64,000 nucleotides of DNA from NCBI GenBank assembly GCA_030407315.1, contig JALQPE010002057.1:1-64000 (forward strand), written 5' to 3'. Positions 21,701 through 31,386 of this stretch are shown here, one piece after another. The notes below the pieces were generated by a model that worked only from the letters and a program-made list of their open reading frames with translations, had not been told where the DNA came from and did not search any database. The stretch's first letter is position 1. Every line of letters begins with the position of its first letter. The DNA comes from Asparagopsis taxiformis (lineage: Eukaryota; Rhodophyta; Florideophyceae; Bonnemaisoniales; Bonnemaisoniaceae). A program made the position numbers and the translations under genes.

Positions 21701-22943
21701 GTCCTTTTAAGGAGTACTCTCTGAATTTTCCTAGCTTCGACTTGCACACGTTACCATGTAAACTTAGTATGTCATCCGAGTCGGAAGCATCCAATTGTGT
21801 GTTATCACGCCACGCAAGGTCGAATATATGTGGTGCAGTAATGTCTGCTCGTGCATATTCGCTTGGTGGAACGATAAGTACAGGTGCTGATTGACTAGCT
21901 TTGTTTTGTTCGACCTTGCTTCTTCGTAGAATTGCAGAAGAGGCAACACGAGCTGCACTACGCTCTGCGTTTACAGGGAAGTATACGGTTTCCGAACGTA
22001 ACCATGCGTTGAAGAACAGCCACGGTCTTACCTTCCGCATAATTGTCGAATAATGGGGTAGACTTCGCTGAACGTGTTTGTTCGTGGAACCTTGTCTAGC
22101 GAAATCGAACAACACGCGATCTTCCTGAAGGTTTGCTGCGGTGCATTTCGTCGACCCTGTCAGTTTGGCGACAGCGTACAACGTTGTCCATTCTGTCATG
22201 TAATTGCGAGCTTTGTCTGGATTGGACGTGTTCATGATAAAGGGAGAAGAGATTAGGAGCTTCGCTTCTGCCTCCTCCTGTAGAAACAGGTCGTTGTCAT
22301 CCGAATCGGAGTCGTTTGTTGCGGTGACGTTCTCATGATGGTCGGAAGCAGCGGGATGGCACAGTTTAGGAACTGTCGCAGCAGAAGTGACGGGGTCTCT
22401 GCCGGAGGATAGTACAATATCATCGTCGCTAGGAGTAATACAAGCTTTTTGAACTTCTGGAACAATTGTTCCAGAAGTATACTTGAGTATATTGTTCTGC
22501 TGCCCACTATTGGCGTACGTCAAAGGGAGGGTGGTATCCACAGAATTGCTCCCAGGTCTGAAGATATCCTGTGAAGACGAGGAAGGGAGGACTGGATCTG
22601 GATCTGGGGTCTGGGAATTGGTAGCTATGGGAGCATGGGGAGGGTTCGAAGTGCTACCATACTCTGTTGCCGGGCGAGGATGATGGGTTTCTGGTGTATT
22701 GCAGTCCATTTCCTGAACGGCAAAAGGATTTGAGACTGTTCTGGATGTCGAGCGTCTAGTCCGATTGCGGACAGGGGCTACATAGTTGAAACGGAGCCTC
22801 GGGCCATTCCTAGACTTTCTCGGTCTAGCCATATCTCGATAACCTGGATTGAGGTAGCACCTAGGTGCAAACAGCTGTTTGGAAGGGAGGGAAACGCTGT
22901 ACGCCTCTATATTATGAGGATACAAATCTCTATAGTCTATCAA
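18783..22943 (-). CDS. Tnp2/CACTA-like transposase
   Basis: An uninterrupted frame of 1386 residues; an inner Met at 22832 (MARPRKSRNGPR, basic) may be the true start. Residues 1-240 are low complexity and acidic. The catalytic core is recognisable: YPFLLYCDDFN (about 607-617), then GGCYMLPMGLP, then LIFLDFIGFVSDYPACS (about 689-705) followed by a GHNADCPCHLC cysteine motif (712-722). This matches the Tnp2 (Transposase_21) pattern of an early Asp pair, a second Asp before PA, and a CxxC. A helix with LSFEATHQQMK near 1070-1080 may hold the catalytic Glu. It should cut and rejoin the CACAGG termini. It is divergent from the ParB-like gene and intact as read. Related KDZ-type transposases are an alternative family. 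Confidence 0.7.
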   Translation of the reverse strand: MIDYRDLYPHNIEAYSVSLPSKQLFAPRCYLNPGYRDMARPRKSRNGPRLRFNYVAPVRNRTRRSTSRTVSNPFAVQEMDCNTPETHHPRPATEYGSTSNPPHAPIATNSQTPDPDPVLPSSSSQDIFRPGSNSVDTTLPLTYANSGQQNNILKYTSGTIVPEVQKACITPSDDDIVLSSGRDPVTSAATVPKLCHPAASDHHENVTATNDSDSDDNDLFLQEEAEAKLLISSPFIMNTSNPDKARNYMTEWTTLYAVAKLTGSTKCTAANLQEDRVLFDFARQGSTNKHVQRSLPHYSTIMRKVRPWLFFNAWLRSETVYFPVNAERSAARVASSAILRRSKVEQNKASQSAPVLIVPPSEYARADITAPHIFDLAWRDNTQLDASDSDDILSLHGNVCKSKLGKFREYSLKGQNYTMRAEAVKDGFPVSAFGGSIVELHVTSGQHASSLDPTLSSLFQHESLSSSHESFKAITSSSWINSGATFHSRLSVSPHSYGSAFILQKESFREYARPGDHLTVLSPSPECNPTQNCGIQFFIGLVVSSPGPPGPSQKLLFLVNSEGHYKVVGGTRAINNVKLLKPGTSPSPFHPTHLRGVLSCGTTYYVYPFLLYCDDFNEASGKKGSAGGCYMLPMGLPLDCRRNSSAVRVIGVTGPGVSTNHILRHISRDIIQGCTSGFRDVDPDGNECLIFLDFIGFVSDYPACSHVLDVMGHNADCPCHLCFFVRGGKYGKNSQFGYDTRLHSSSDTHFRTSERTAAVQSSESSANILKYLGLRTVQNITDTPLHLIERLLHEARSKGLVPTGTPLGNDGLRIPVVPAILDPYRSTFVGIDHLLHGLAKDALDNAFSSLPNDGVRRLADRFMVDALRVLGLANQNRIYNFNAGETHTMGISDRFAVLLVAEHCFRSSLKFQSQTTRSSEGSGSRSLQASEEQRHLSLELVRLLSSISAATYFLPRKNIDGSEAVQRATGNSAHNSLRRLQQLSKEYATLVDDLLKTVPTRQRSTAVSKKRKMQTEGIVTNDNDHIEMENKTAGFRARKILDNKPNLHRLIEAFEHTVPLLGHARQVAELSFEATHQQMKRGLEHSGGADRQLDAMLAALGNYWKGSLHLALKSFSNSTPASVERQRSKRFLLRVLFGREHCKSMENLPASTLHDLCQEPLLEHLNRSSLPFFSSPYSYYSWTGVPSSLPQQDFSCGQNSDAVMLRGKPCKGARLSSAHPACAASPSAASRDFSKPQEIASGCVVQACYSASPSSRILQKTCSPSFWAVTTVFDLTIDGNIASPGNVCIHESHQENLSPPHAIVLPVIKQKSSPTTFAPNTDSGSWFLPLTSGVRKVGLLHNCSPSLCSVEQGTSNGGITHGGPSFMDGGSFSIFAREDGYPPRTA

Positions 22944-23202
22944 TCTGTAGAAGAACGAAATTGGAAGGGGAGATCTCAGAGCTGACCGTTACAGTCGTTG
23001 CAGAGAACATGTTCTCTACTTCCATGGAAGCCAGGAAATAGTGCAAAGTACTGATGAGTATACATGAAGACTGAAAACTTCAAAGAATGACATAGTTTTT
23101 ACCAGAATCGTAATTCATCCTATAGTGTTTCTTGCAGCTTCGCAACTGCAGACAGAGCACTCAGTGCAAACACTATACTCCATGGAGTGGCACGGAGAAG
23201 TT

Positions 23203-23692
23203 CCAGACTAGTCTAAAATTTGGTAATTTTTTGGGCTCAAAAAGTACCAAATTTTATACCCCACTCGTAGTGACCGTATGGCTCGTACTCCGTCCTACTT
23301 TGTACCAGCGACCTTATGCCATGGAACACTCACCACCACGAGTAAGCACCACGTGGGCAGCACCTTCTATAGTTCGGTGCAATTATGTTTATCGACTATT
23401 GGTGCACAACTGTCTCGATGCATCACGATGACTAGATGTTCAAGATTGTATGAGGAGAGAAGTAGACGGACATAGATGCACGTCATGGTAATACCGGTTC
23501 GGTTTTGAACAGAGCTGCAATGCGCCGTCAATGTTCGTCAACGACCATCCAGCGAAGAAGCGTAGCATTTGGAATGTTTAGAAACATCAGTAAAGCATGG
23601 AATGCATGAACTTGACGTAGCATGGGGCAGGAGCGGTTGTCCAAATCTGGAACAGGTGGGCGCCGGACGGGTCTAAAATTTGGTAATTTTTT
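23203..23692 (+). repeat. 490-bp inverted repeat, left arm of the ParB/2OG cassette
   Basis: It matches the reverse complement of 27968-28457 at about 99% by eye. It begins CCAGACTAGTCTAAAATTTG. Palindromic TAAAATTTGGTAATTTTTT-type motifs lie at both ends of the arm (about 23213 and 23673). Confidence 0.85.
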
Positions 23693-24169
23693 GGGCTCAA
23701 AAAATTACCAAATTTCACGCCCCTTCTTGTACTCTCTTCACGACTGTTCATTGGGTACTGATTGATTTGAACGCAACCGGTGAGTCTTTTGGCGCGTGGG
23801 CGCGAATTTATTCGCATCCCTTCAGTTAACCTTCCAAACGTTACGTCTACACGATTTCCTGTCACTCTCCTCTGCTACTCATCTACTACTCCTTGTAGTA
23901 CTCCAGCACCTCAAAGGCAATTCAGATCGTGCATCTCCCTGCTTCAGCCCAACTCCCCCTGCTTTCCAAGCTTCGCTCTTCGCATCTCTCTCTGCTTCTC
24001 CCGCTTTGCATCTATCTGTATCCCCACGGTGACAGTGTCCCATCCCTCTCTCTCTTCAATCCTTGCTCTCCCGTGCCCTCTCTTTCTCTTCACTCCCTGC
24101 CCTTTTCGTGCCCACTTCACCTCTATACACCGTTCAGAGTTCAAGAGCTTGTTTATCCCACCCACAAAC

Positions 24170-25387
24170 ATGTCTCATCGTCAACGCTCTCGTCTCGCAG
24201 CTGCATCTTCCCGCGCTCCAGCTCGGGAGCTGACAGTCCCCGCGATGCCCCGGGCTGGTAGCACGCTTGCGAACTACGAGTTCCGGCAGATGACACTTCC
24301 GATTGCGGACATTCATGTCACGGAAGAAACATCGCGCGAGGTTGATGAGTCGCATGTAGATGTGTTGTTTCAGAAGATGGTTCTTGAAGGCTTTCAGACC
24401 TCTTCCGTGGGCTCCGTGACTGTCGTTGGTCTAGCCCACGAGTCCGACGAAACACGCTTCTACATCGCGGATGGTCTCCATCGTCGTGGCGCTCTTGTCC
24501 GAGCCAAAGCGGAAGGAGTTGAACGTCTGGCTTCTATTGTGGACAGCGTTCCTGTTCAGGAAGCGTTCAGGCCAGATGGACAAGCCATGACGATGGAAGA
24601 CGTGCTCTACCTGAGTCAGCGGCTGAACGAACTGGTGCACACGGTTTTACCGACCACCATCCGCGACCGTATTCATGCTATCATCAGCATATACAACTGC
24701 AACTTGAAGTACGCGAAGGAAGGGGAAAGGAAACTCTCCAGTATGACAGCTTCGCAGCTGTGCAACTGGTTCTTCCAGCGTCACTTCAGTGGCATACTCA
24801 GGAAGAGTACGGTGACGTCTATCGTCAATGTGGCTCTGAACATGAGACGTTCACCACGCACGTACGAGGCGTACAAGATGGCCTCTGGTAGGAAGGAAAA
24901 TGAGGTTGGAATCAGCCTTCTAGTGCTGAAGGACACCGCGTTCACAAAGGCTGAGGACCGTGCCAGTGAGCTGATGGTTAGGTGCATTCACTACCGCTCT
25001 GTGAAATTGCTCCAGTCCTTTGGTCGCATCCGAGGTCTCCAGCTCAGGGTGTATCTCAATTACATCAGAGATTTCTACCTGGTAATCCGTGAAGTCGCAC
25101 CCAAGGTTGGGATGACTACGGACGAGCTGGCAGACCTGGAGGACCTCGAACCGGATGGAACGGACATGATCCCGACCTGGAAATCCGTGTTCAAGCGCAT
25201 GGTTCAATATGAAGAAGAACCTGTGCGAAAACAGGAGAAGAACCACGAGCGTCGCCGAGAAGATTTCCGAACCGTCATCCTGCAACGTTTCAACATTGCA
25301 CCGGATCGTGAGACTCCGCCCCCCCTCCCGGAGCATCTGGCGATGCAGTGCTTGCCACTGCGGCCAGTCAAGGCGCAAAAGATGTAG
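24170..25387 (+). CDS. ParB-like domain protein (N-terminal part of a longer protein?)
   Basis: The start chosen is the ATG at 24170 (MSHRQRSRLA). The frame is open from 23780, but the extra stretch is pyrimidine-rich leader. Residues 43-50 (LPIADIHV) and 99-108 (IADGLHRRGA) match the two hallmark boxes of the ParB/Srx N-terminal fold, the second being the GxHRxxA motif that binds nucleotide. The remaining 300 residues are helical and unrecognised. ParB folds are CTP/ATP-binding DNA-linked switches or nucleases; in bacterial mobile elements they are often found next to DNA methyltransferases. The frame ends at 25387, but a one-base change in the C-run near 25320 would continue into the proline-rich linker, so this may be the front of one long protein. 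Confident on fold, not on activity. Confidence 0.65.
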   Translation: MSHRQRSRLAAASSRAPARELTVPAMPRAGSTLANYEFRQMTLPIADIHVTEETSREVDESHVDVLFQKMVLEGFQTSSVGSVTVVGLAHESDETRFYIADGLHRRGALVRAKAEGVERLASIVDSVPVQEAFRPDGQAMTMEDVLYLSQRLNELVHTVLPTTIRDRIHAIISIYNCNLKYAKEGERKLSSMTASQLCNWFFQRHFSGILRKSTVTSIVNVALNMRRSPRTYEAYKMASGRKENEVGISLLVLKDTAFTKAEDRASELMVRCIHYRSVKLLQSFGRIRGLQLRVYLNYIRDFYLVIREVAPKVGMTTDELADLEDLEPDGTDMIPTWKSVFKRMVQYEEEPVRKQEKNHERRREDFRTVILQRFNIAPDRETPPPLPEHLAMQCLPLRPVKAQKM

Positions 25388-25854
25388 GGAAGGAGAGCGA
25401 GAAAGCGGCAGAGAGCGTTCCTGCTCCTGCCCCTGTGGCATCAGCCACTCCTCCGAAGTCACCATCACAGGTGACTCGGCAGGCTCGCTCTCCGACCCAA
25501 TTCGGGGAGAATATCATGGAACCTCTCCCCGTTCCCCTTCCCTCACAACCCCTTCCTGAGGACGAAATCAATCCGATGGACATTTCTCCTCCTGACCCCC
25601 AAGCCAAGCCGGACTCAACAGCCCGCGCCCCTTCCCCCTCGAAGCCCAACTCTCCTCCCCCTTCCCCCTCCAAACCCAACTCTCCTCCCCCTCCCCCTTC
25701 CCCCTCACAACCCGACTCACCCCCCGCTCCCCCATGGCCGTCTCCCCACCCACGTCTGCTCCTGTTCCCGACTCTGCTATCGCCACGGAACCGCAGAACC
25801 CCGAAACCTCGGTTGAAGCTTCTCAACCGCAGGGGGGTGGTGGGGGGACAGTAG
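25330..25854 (+). CDS. Proline/serine-rich linker frame between ParB-like and 2OG regions
   Basis: In the +1 frame relative to the ParB-like region, reading continues with GDAVLATAASQGAKDVGKES. It then becomes a long Pro/Ser/Lys-rich tract with repeats of SPSKPNSPPP. Near 25730 another C-rich run shifts it into the frame of the zinc-finger/2OG region. The tract is simple-sequence protein, typical of linkers. It makes sense only as the bridge between the two flanking domains. The frame breaks coincide with homopolymer C runs, so they may be slippage or sequence error. Confidence 0.45.
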   Translation, partial: GASGDAVLATAASQGAKDVGKESEKAAESVPAPAPVASATPPKSPSQVTRQARSPTQFGENIMEPLPVPLPSQPLPEDEINPMDISPPDPQAKPDSTARAPSPSKPNSPPPSPSKPNSPPPPPSPSQPDSPPAPPWPSPHPRLLLFPTLLSPRNRRTPKPRLKLLNRRGVVGGQ

Positions 25855-27707
25855 TTTCACGCTCTGTGCGCATTCCGCCCGATGAAACTACGCCACGCCC
25901 CTTTCCCTGCTCGCTTGGATCACACTGTCGCTTCCCCGGCTATGCCGCTGTGCACAAATGCACAGCGTGCAACATTAAGCCAGTACACAACCTGTGCGAC
26001 TATCCTCTAGTATATCACCTCATCCCCATCAAGTACCTCAACAACGGTGAGCGAGACATGGTGTTCGTCTGCTCCCGTGAGTGCTACGATGGCCGTCAAC
26101 CGGATGACCCCCCTTCTTGGACCCCTCCTGCAGGGGTCACGTTACAAGAAGCGTGGGAAGGTGATGCGTACAATCCTTTCGAAAAGGACGCGTCCTCTAC
26201 CGAGTCTGCTGAAGAAAAGGATAAGCAGACCGGTGAGGCTCCGCGGAGTACGATGGGAGGGAAGGCGCCCATATCCCGGGAACCAGCCAAGAAAAGTGCC
26301 TCTGGAACACCGCGGCGGGGAGAAAAGAGGAGGAGAGAGCCGACCACTCCTCCTCCGACTCGGATGACTCGGTCCAAGACTAGAAGTGCCGCTATCGCAG
26401 AGCAACTCATCGCTCTCGGTAGCCCGTCTTCTCCCCCTGTCTCCCTTCCGCTTCCTGCACAGCCACCCTCATCTGGCGAAAAGGAGCGTGAAGGTGAGAT
26501 AGAAGACGGCGAAACCCCTACAAAGACGAAGGTGACTTCCAAGGGGTTTCGGGTACACAGGTATGAGGACGAACAGCCACCGCCACCTTCCTTTCTCACG
26601 GAGCAGACCACGCTTGCCCAAGCTGCTACGTTCGTGCGTTCAATTTCGGGTCTGCTCCATCCTGAACACCGCTCTGGGTTCATCATGACGAGTGGGGAGG
26701 TGGAGGAGATCAGGGAGGATATCAACTCCGCGGCTGGTGGTACATCCGAGGAGAGGATTGTTTATTGGGAGCGGGCAAGGGCTAGTATTGATTTCGATGG
26801 ATACATCGTCCTCGAAGACATACTAGGAGCTTCCGATGTACGGTCTGCAATCCACGAAATGCTCTCTGGGTTTGCCCAAAAGTTCGATGACAATGTGGAA
26901 GGGGCGTGGGGCACGATTCTGAACTCCGGTTCAGCTGCCGAGGATGCCCGGGGTGGCGCGTCTCGCCAGCGGTACATGACCCCCCACTCGGCTGTCATTG
27001 AAGACCTCGACGGGGAGCAATCCATGTCGCTGGCTCATGACAAGGTTTCCGTGGATGTCATCCTCGCAATTATAGCGGAAATGTTGCACTTGGAGGATTC
27101 CGTTTCATCTTTGAACGGATTCAAGAAAGGCTCCAAGCTGCGCTTTGGGAGGACAGGACTTCGGATGCTCCTGACGGGTTCCAACTGTACTCGTCAGATC
27201 CCGCATCTCGACTTCACGTACCCAGGACCGCCACGCGAGGAACCGAACCGCTATTGTGGGACCCCTGCACCAGACCCAGACTATTCTTTCATAGCTACTG
27301 CTGCAGTTGGGTCCCCAATTCTGGTACGACCGCGGAGTCATGCCTTCCTCAACGCCCCTCGTGATGCCTTCCTGGCCGTCTGGCCCCATCTCCATCCAAA
27401 ATTGGTTTGGATTCCACCCTTCGCTGTTCTCGTGACTCGTGGTGACGTAGAGCACGCTGGTCCGGGATGACAGGATTACAACTTCGTGAAGGACAAAATT
27501 TCTAAGACTGGAGTACAATACGGTCATCACATTCGAGTCCATAGCATGGCTGTACGTGATTCTTCCGAGCTAGTCAATGATCTCGTCTACGCACCGGTGC
27601 AGAGTGACGACCCCAATCGTCTGCCGAAACCTTACGAGTTCGCACACGACTTTGAGTCGGACGATGAGGTACCGGATAGTAGTGAAGATTACATAACAGT
27701 TGAGTAG
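25734..27707 (+). CDS. Zinc-binding region plus 2OG-Fe(II) dioxygenase, in-frame TGA at 27468-27470
   Basis: Residues about 59-117 hold ordered Cys/His pairs (C59, C65, C76, C79, H85, C88, C113, C117), a PHD-like zinc module. A basic nuclear-type segment (GEKRRREP) follows. The C-terminal domain has the double-stranded beta-helix signature: QIPHLDF with H491 and D493, a SPILVRPRSHAF strand pair, and the distal His in TRGDVEHAG (H574). After a single in-frame TGA the same frame continues to 27707 with HHIRVHS, supplying the Arg expected to bind 2-oxoglutarate. The family uses Fe(II) and 2OG to hydroxylate substrates; TET/JBP members act on DNA. The substrate here is unknown. The TGA removes the last strand if not read through. 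Confidence 0.65.
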
Positions 27708-27967
27708 GTAGGATTTCACCTATAGGTTGCTCTCAACTAAAGTTTCTATTGTTTTCTTAATGTTCCTCCATTGCTTCACCTGTAGCATAGTATACTATAT
27801 ACTAACAGTATACTCTTCCCCATTGCTTACTGACAACTTGTGACATTCTGTGATCTACGATATTGTTTTCCTTTCAACCCAGACTAACGAGTGCGTATCC
27901 ATGAGCTAAGAGCGCTCCCGACCTCAGCAGTACCTCTACTTTGTCTTTTCCAGCTGCTATTCAGGTC

Positions 27968-28457
27968 CTAAAATTACCAAATTTTAGACCCATCCGGCGC
28001 CCACCTGTTCCAGATTTGGACAACCGCTCCTGCCCCAGGCTACGTCAAGTTCATACATTCCATGCTTTACTGTTGTTTCTAAACATTCCAAATGCTACGC
28101 TTCTTCGCTGGATGGTCGTTGACGAACATTGACGGCGCATTGCAGCTCTGTTCAAAACCGAACCGGTATTACCATGACGTGCATCTATGTCCGTCTACTT
28201 CTCTCCTCATACAATCTTGAACATCTAGTCATCGTGATGCATCGAGACAGTTGTGCACCAATAGTCGATAAACATAATTGCACCGAACTATAGAAGGTGC
28301 TGCCCACGTGGTGCTTACTCGTGGTGGTGAGTGTTCCATGGCATAAGGTCGCTGGTACAAAGTAGGACGGAGTACGAGCCATACGGTCACTACGAGTGGG
28401 GCATAAAATTTGGTAATTTTTTGGGCTCAAAAATTACCAAATTTTAGACTAGTCTGG
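27968..28457 (-). repeat. 490-bp inverted repeat, right arm of the ParB/2OG cassette
   Basis: Reverse complement of 23203-23692 with only a few substitutions. Outside the TAAAATTT ends both arms show GACTAGTC, an 8-bp self-complementary sequence that could be a target duplication. Confidence 0.85.
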
Positions 28458-28823
28458 CGACCGTCTGTAGCTAATGGGGCTTGAATTTAGGTGCAGTGTC
28501 TCTGTATTATTAGTGAAGCTGGCTCAAGGTTGTGGAGATTTTGTTTAATGCACTGTCATGATACAGAATGCGCCCAAGCTGCATACCCGTTCAAAACATT
28601 GCACCCCTTCACCAATCTTCAACAATCAAACTCCAAACTCTTTCATCATCCCGCGACCCCTCGTCAGAAATCGGGGCTTCCATAAATTCCAATTTCAAAT
28701 TTTGCGGGCGCGCGGAAAAATCTCCTTGCCGTCCTGTCAGGCACATGTGCCGGATTGCATTGCAATCTTCTCTACCAATCTATCGCATTCTCTCTTCTCC
28801 CTCGTTCCCGAGCATCCCCTGAA

Positions 28824-30737
28824 ATGGCGCAGCCACAACCCCGGCACGGGCTTGTCGAAACGTACAGCGAAGATGGGCCGATGCATCCATCTGACAAGTA
28901 CGGAAACGGAACCATTCTATGGGTTGATCCCGCTCGCGTTGTTTCAATTCCTGCTATCGCAGGGGCTAGCACCCCAGCCTCCGATGTCACATCCGTAGTG
29001 CATCTGGATTTCGAACGTCTCTATCTGTACGGTAGCATTGCGGACAATGGTGACGTAACCTTGGTGGGAGGCATGGACGTGTGCGAGGAGGTATGGTCGC
29101 GCCCCCGACGGAACACATCGAGATATTTACTTCGCATGAGCTACGAATCTATTACTACCAAACCACATACGCTTGCCTCTATTCTCTTTCATCTCCTGGA
29201 GAGGGAAAGGATTATTCCGTTCTACGAAAGTGTAGCAATAGTCGCTCACATGCGAGACTGTTGGCATGAAGCTGAGAAGAAAGAGGATCATGTGCCCCTT
29301 GCAGAACGTTCGCTCACAGCGTTTCGAAGGGCTGTGAGCAGTATGTACAAGTTTGACCTGCCAGCGAATGCTTCAATCGTTCTGGATACATGGTTCTCGT
29401 ATGCCTACCATCGTCACACCTTTAACATTGTGCAAGCAGTCCGAAACTTCACCATTTCTGCTGGTGAAGATGGTAGTGTAGATATAGACACACGGGTATG
29501 GGATTTATTCCTCACGAGCTGTGGGTTTCTGGATTTATCCGTATCCTTCTTTATTCCCGTGTTTGTCCATGAGCGTGATGAGCAATCAGCAGAGGATCCA
29601 CTCAAAAACTCTCAGAGTCCTGGACCACCACTTCCAGTTCAGAAAGAGTTCTACACCGAGCATAACTTCTCCCAGTCCGCGATTGGTCGAGATGCCTTCT
29701 CAAGACAATCACTAGCATGCCAATTCTTCGTTTCACAGACCCAGGAGCGCGCTTCGCATCAAGATAGCTGGACAACTCCGAGACTTATCACAACTTTCGA
29801 GAGGGTTGTATTTCTCATGGCATTGATACAAATGGACCGAGACTGGAAGTTGCAGGCAGAATCCCGGCCACGCTCACGTACAAGAACGAGGTCTTCGAAT
29901 AGACCCACGCCGCTTCTCAAGAAGGATAGTCCGTGGACTGCCCAGCGTCTTGGATATGGTATTCATGTGATTCTGAAGTCATGGGATGTATTGGCAAAGT
30001 CGCTAGGGGCTACCAATACCGAGGAGCTCTTGCAACCGTACCTTCTGTACGACCAGAGAGTATTCACGTACCACGTCCTGGACTCGGAAAATAGGGGCTT
30101 CGCACCGCTTCGAGAGCTGAAGACTTTGTTGCACGGCAGAGGAGCTGTTCGAAGAGTGCAGCACTCGGCAAGCATCTCGAGTGCGGCTGTCCATCGTACG
30201 CTGCTGCAAGATGCTCAGATGCGCCTCTGCGCAACGTCCTTCTGGGAGCACATAATGACGATCTGTCGGCACAAAGAATTGTTCGACCAAACCGTTTCTT
30301 CACCGCGAGCAATACCTTTCCTACAGGGCTTCCAGGCGTCGACTGGTTCCCCGGATGCTGGGAGGTTTACGACTATTCGGGCTCTGGGTATGGTTGAAAG
30401 GCAACTCACGGCATTCAGCCTCACAGAAGAGCCACAATCAACGCCCGACCCTAATGAGGAGCTGTTCGGAGACACTGAGAGAACAGCTTCTCCAGTACGG
30501 GATTCTCCGCCCGGCGGGAACGGAACGAGCCCGAATGCTAAACGCAGACGACTAGATGAAAGCCCTTCTGGTGCAGGAAGCTCGAGCAGGAATAGCGGTA
30601 ACAGCGGTACCGCCGAAGCGGCCAGAGCTGATATAAAATCCATGCGTGCAGAAGATGAAGTGTTGATTCCTCCAGAAATGGACAACGGAAAGGATCTGTC
30701 CTGCATACTTTCAACTGCAGCTTCAGAGACCTTTTGA
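28824..30737 (+). CDS. Unknown N-terminal region fused (by frame change) to the DNA methyltransferase
   Basis: From ATG 28824 (MAQPQPRHG) the frame is open for 637 residues. It is a mostly helical globular protein (LASILFHLLERERIIPFYES, IVLDTWFSYAYHRH, LITTFERVVFLMALIQMDRD), then a Ser/Asn-rich linker with a nuclear-type KRRRLDE. I recognise no domain. It stops at 30737, while the methyltransferase frame is already open from 30659 and looks coding from about 30690. A single-base slip in GGAAAGGATC near 30690 would make one protein of about 1160 residues with the methyltransferase and SET domains. It lies 370 bp downstream of the inverted-repeat arm. Confidence 0.55.
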   Translation: MAQPQPRHGLVETYSEDGPMHPSDKYGNGTILWVDPARVVSIPAIAGASTPASDVTSVVHLDFERLYLYGSIADNGDVTLVGGMDVCEEVWSRPRRNTSRYLLRMSYESITTKPHTLASILFHLLERERIIPFYESVAIVAHMRDCWHEAEKKEDHVPLAERSLTAFRRAVSSMYKFDLPANASIVLDTWFSYAYHRHTFNIVQAVRNFTISAGEDGSVDIDTRVWDLFLTSCGFLDLSVSFFIPVFVHERDEQSAEDPLKNSQSPGPPLPVQKEFYTEHNFSQSAIGRDAFSRQSLACQFFVSQTQERASHQDSWTTPRLITTFERVVFLMALIQMDRDWKLQAESRPRSRTRTRSSNRPTPLLKKDSPWTAQRLGYGIHVILKSWDVLAKSLGATNTEELLQPYLLYDQRVFTYHVLDSENRGFAPLRELKTLLHGRGAVRRVQHSASISSAAVHRTLLQDAQMRLCATSFWEHIMTICRHKELFDQTVSSPRAIPFLQGFQASTGSPDAGRFTTIRALGMVERQLTAFSLTEEPQSTPDPNEELFGDTERTASPVRDSPPGGNGTSPNAKRRRLDESPSGAGSSSRNSGNSGTAEAARADIKSMRAEDEVLIPPEMDNGKDLSCILSTAASETF

Positions 30738-31386
30738 AGAACTATGACGCTGTTGACAATCCTCGAAAGCCGCAAATCCGGGAAGGTGCTCAGTTGGTAT
30801 TCACTGACCCGCCGTACAATACTAGGCGTATGTCTGGCAGAGGAAACTCTGGTTACGATGTCCTCCGTCAGGAAGAAATCGAAGAAACGGTAGCTGAAAT
30901 TTCCAAGGTGACGCGCAAGGGTGGTCATGTTCTCATATTCACATCTGCTGCTCTGTTCTACAATTGGGTATACGAGCTTCGCAAAGTGAAATACTCTACG
31001 GGTAGTCCTATGTTTGCGGTTGATTCGCAGCCTATCGTCTGTACTCGGAGCCCCACCCATTTTACTTCGCCTCCGTATAGGATTACGACCAGTTTGTTAA
31101 ATATGGTCGAGCTGGTACATGCTACGAAGCTGGGTAAGGGTAAAGAAGACTGGGGGATGGTGAACTACCGAAATGCAGGATACATCCCTTCTAGGTTCAA
31201 GGCTTGGACAAATGTCATCGACAACATCCCGCGCATCACAGCATCGAAGACAGTGAAATATTTGGACAAGGACAAGAAAAAGGTTACGTTGCGCCCCGAG
31301 CAGAAGACCGTAGCTCTCATGCAAGAGCTCATTGGACGTTTCTCAAACCAGGGAGACTTGGTCGTGGACATGTTTGCTGGCACTTT
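30659..31386 (+). pseudogene. DNA amino-methyltransferase (DPPY type), 5' part of split gene
   Basis: The frame shows motif IV as LVFTDPPYNTRR (DPPY codons at 30806-30817), then GGHVLIFTS, a target-recognition stretch, then motif I as VVDMFAGT (about 31362-31384). Catalytic motif first and AdoMet-binding motif last is the beta-class order of N6-adenine/N4-cytosine methyltransferases; DPPY is commoner in N6A enzymes. The gene is cut at 31386 by the LTR of a gypsy element. After removing the insertion and one ACTTT duplication, the frame continues exactly at 56677 with the rest of motif I and a SET domain. The apparent C-terminus encoded beyond 31387 is LTR sequence. Confidence 0.8.

Noticed and set aside
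24170..31386. Bacterial or phage DNA (ParB-like gene plus DPPY methyltransferase next to each other)
   Set aside because: The same transcription strand continues into a SET domain. The region lies inside eukaryotic-type transposons with chromoviruses, and there are no ribosome-binding sites or operon spacing. Ancient capture from bacteria remains possible.
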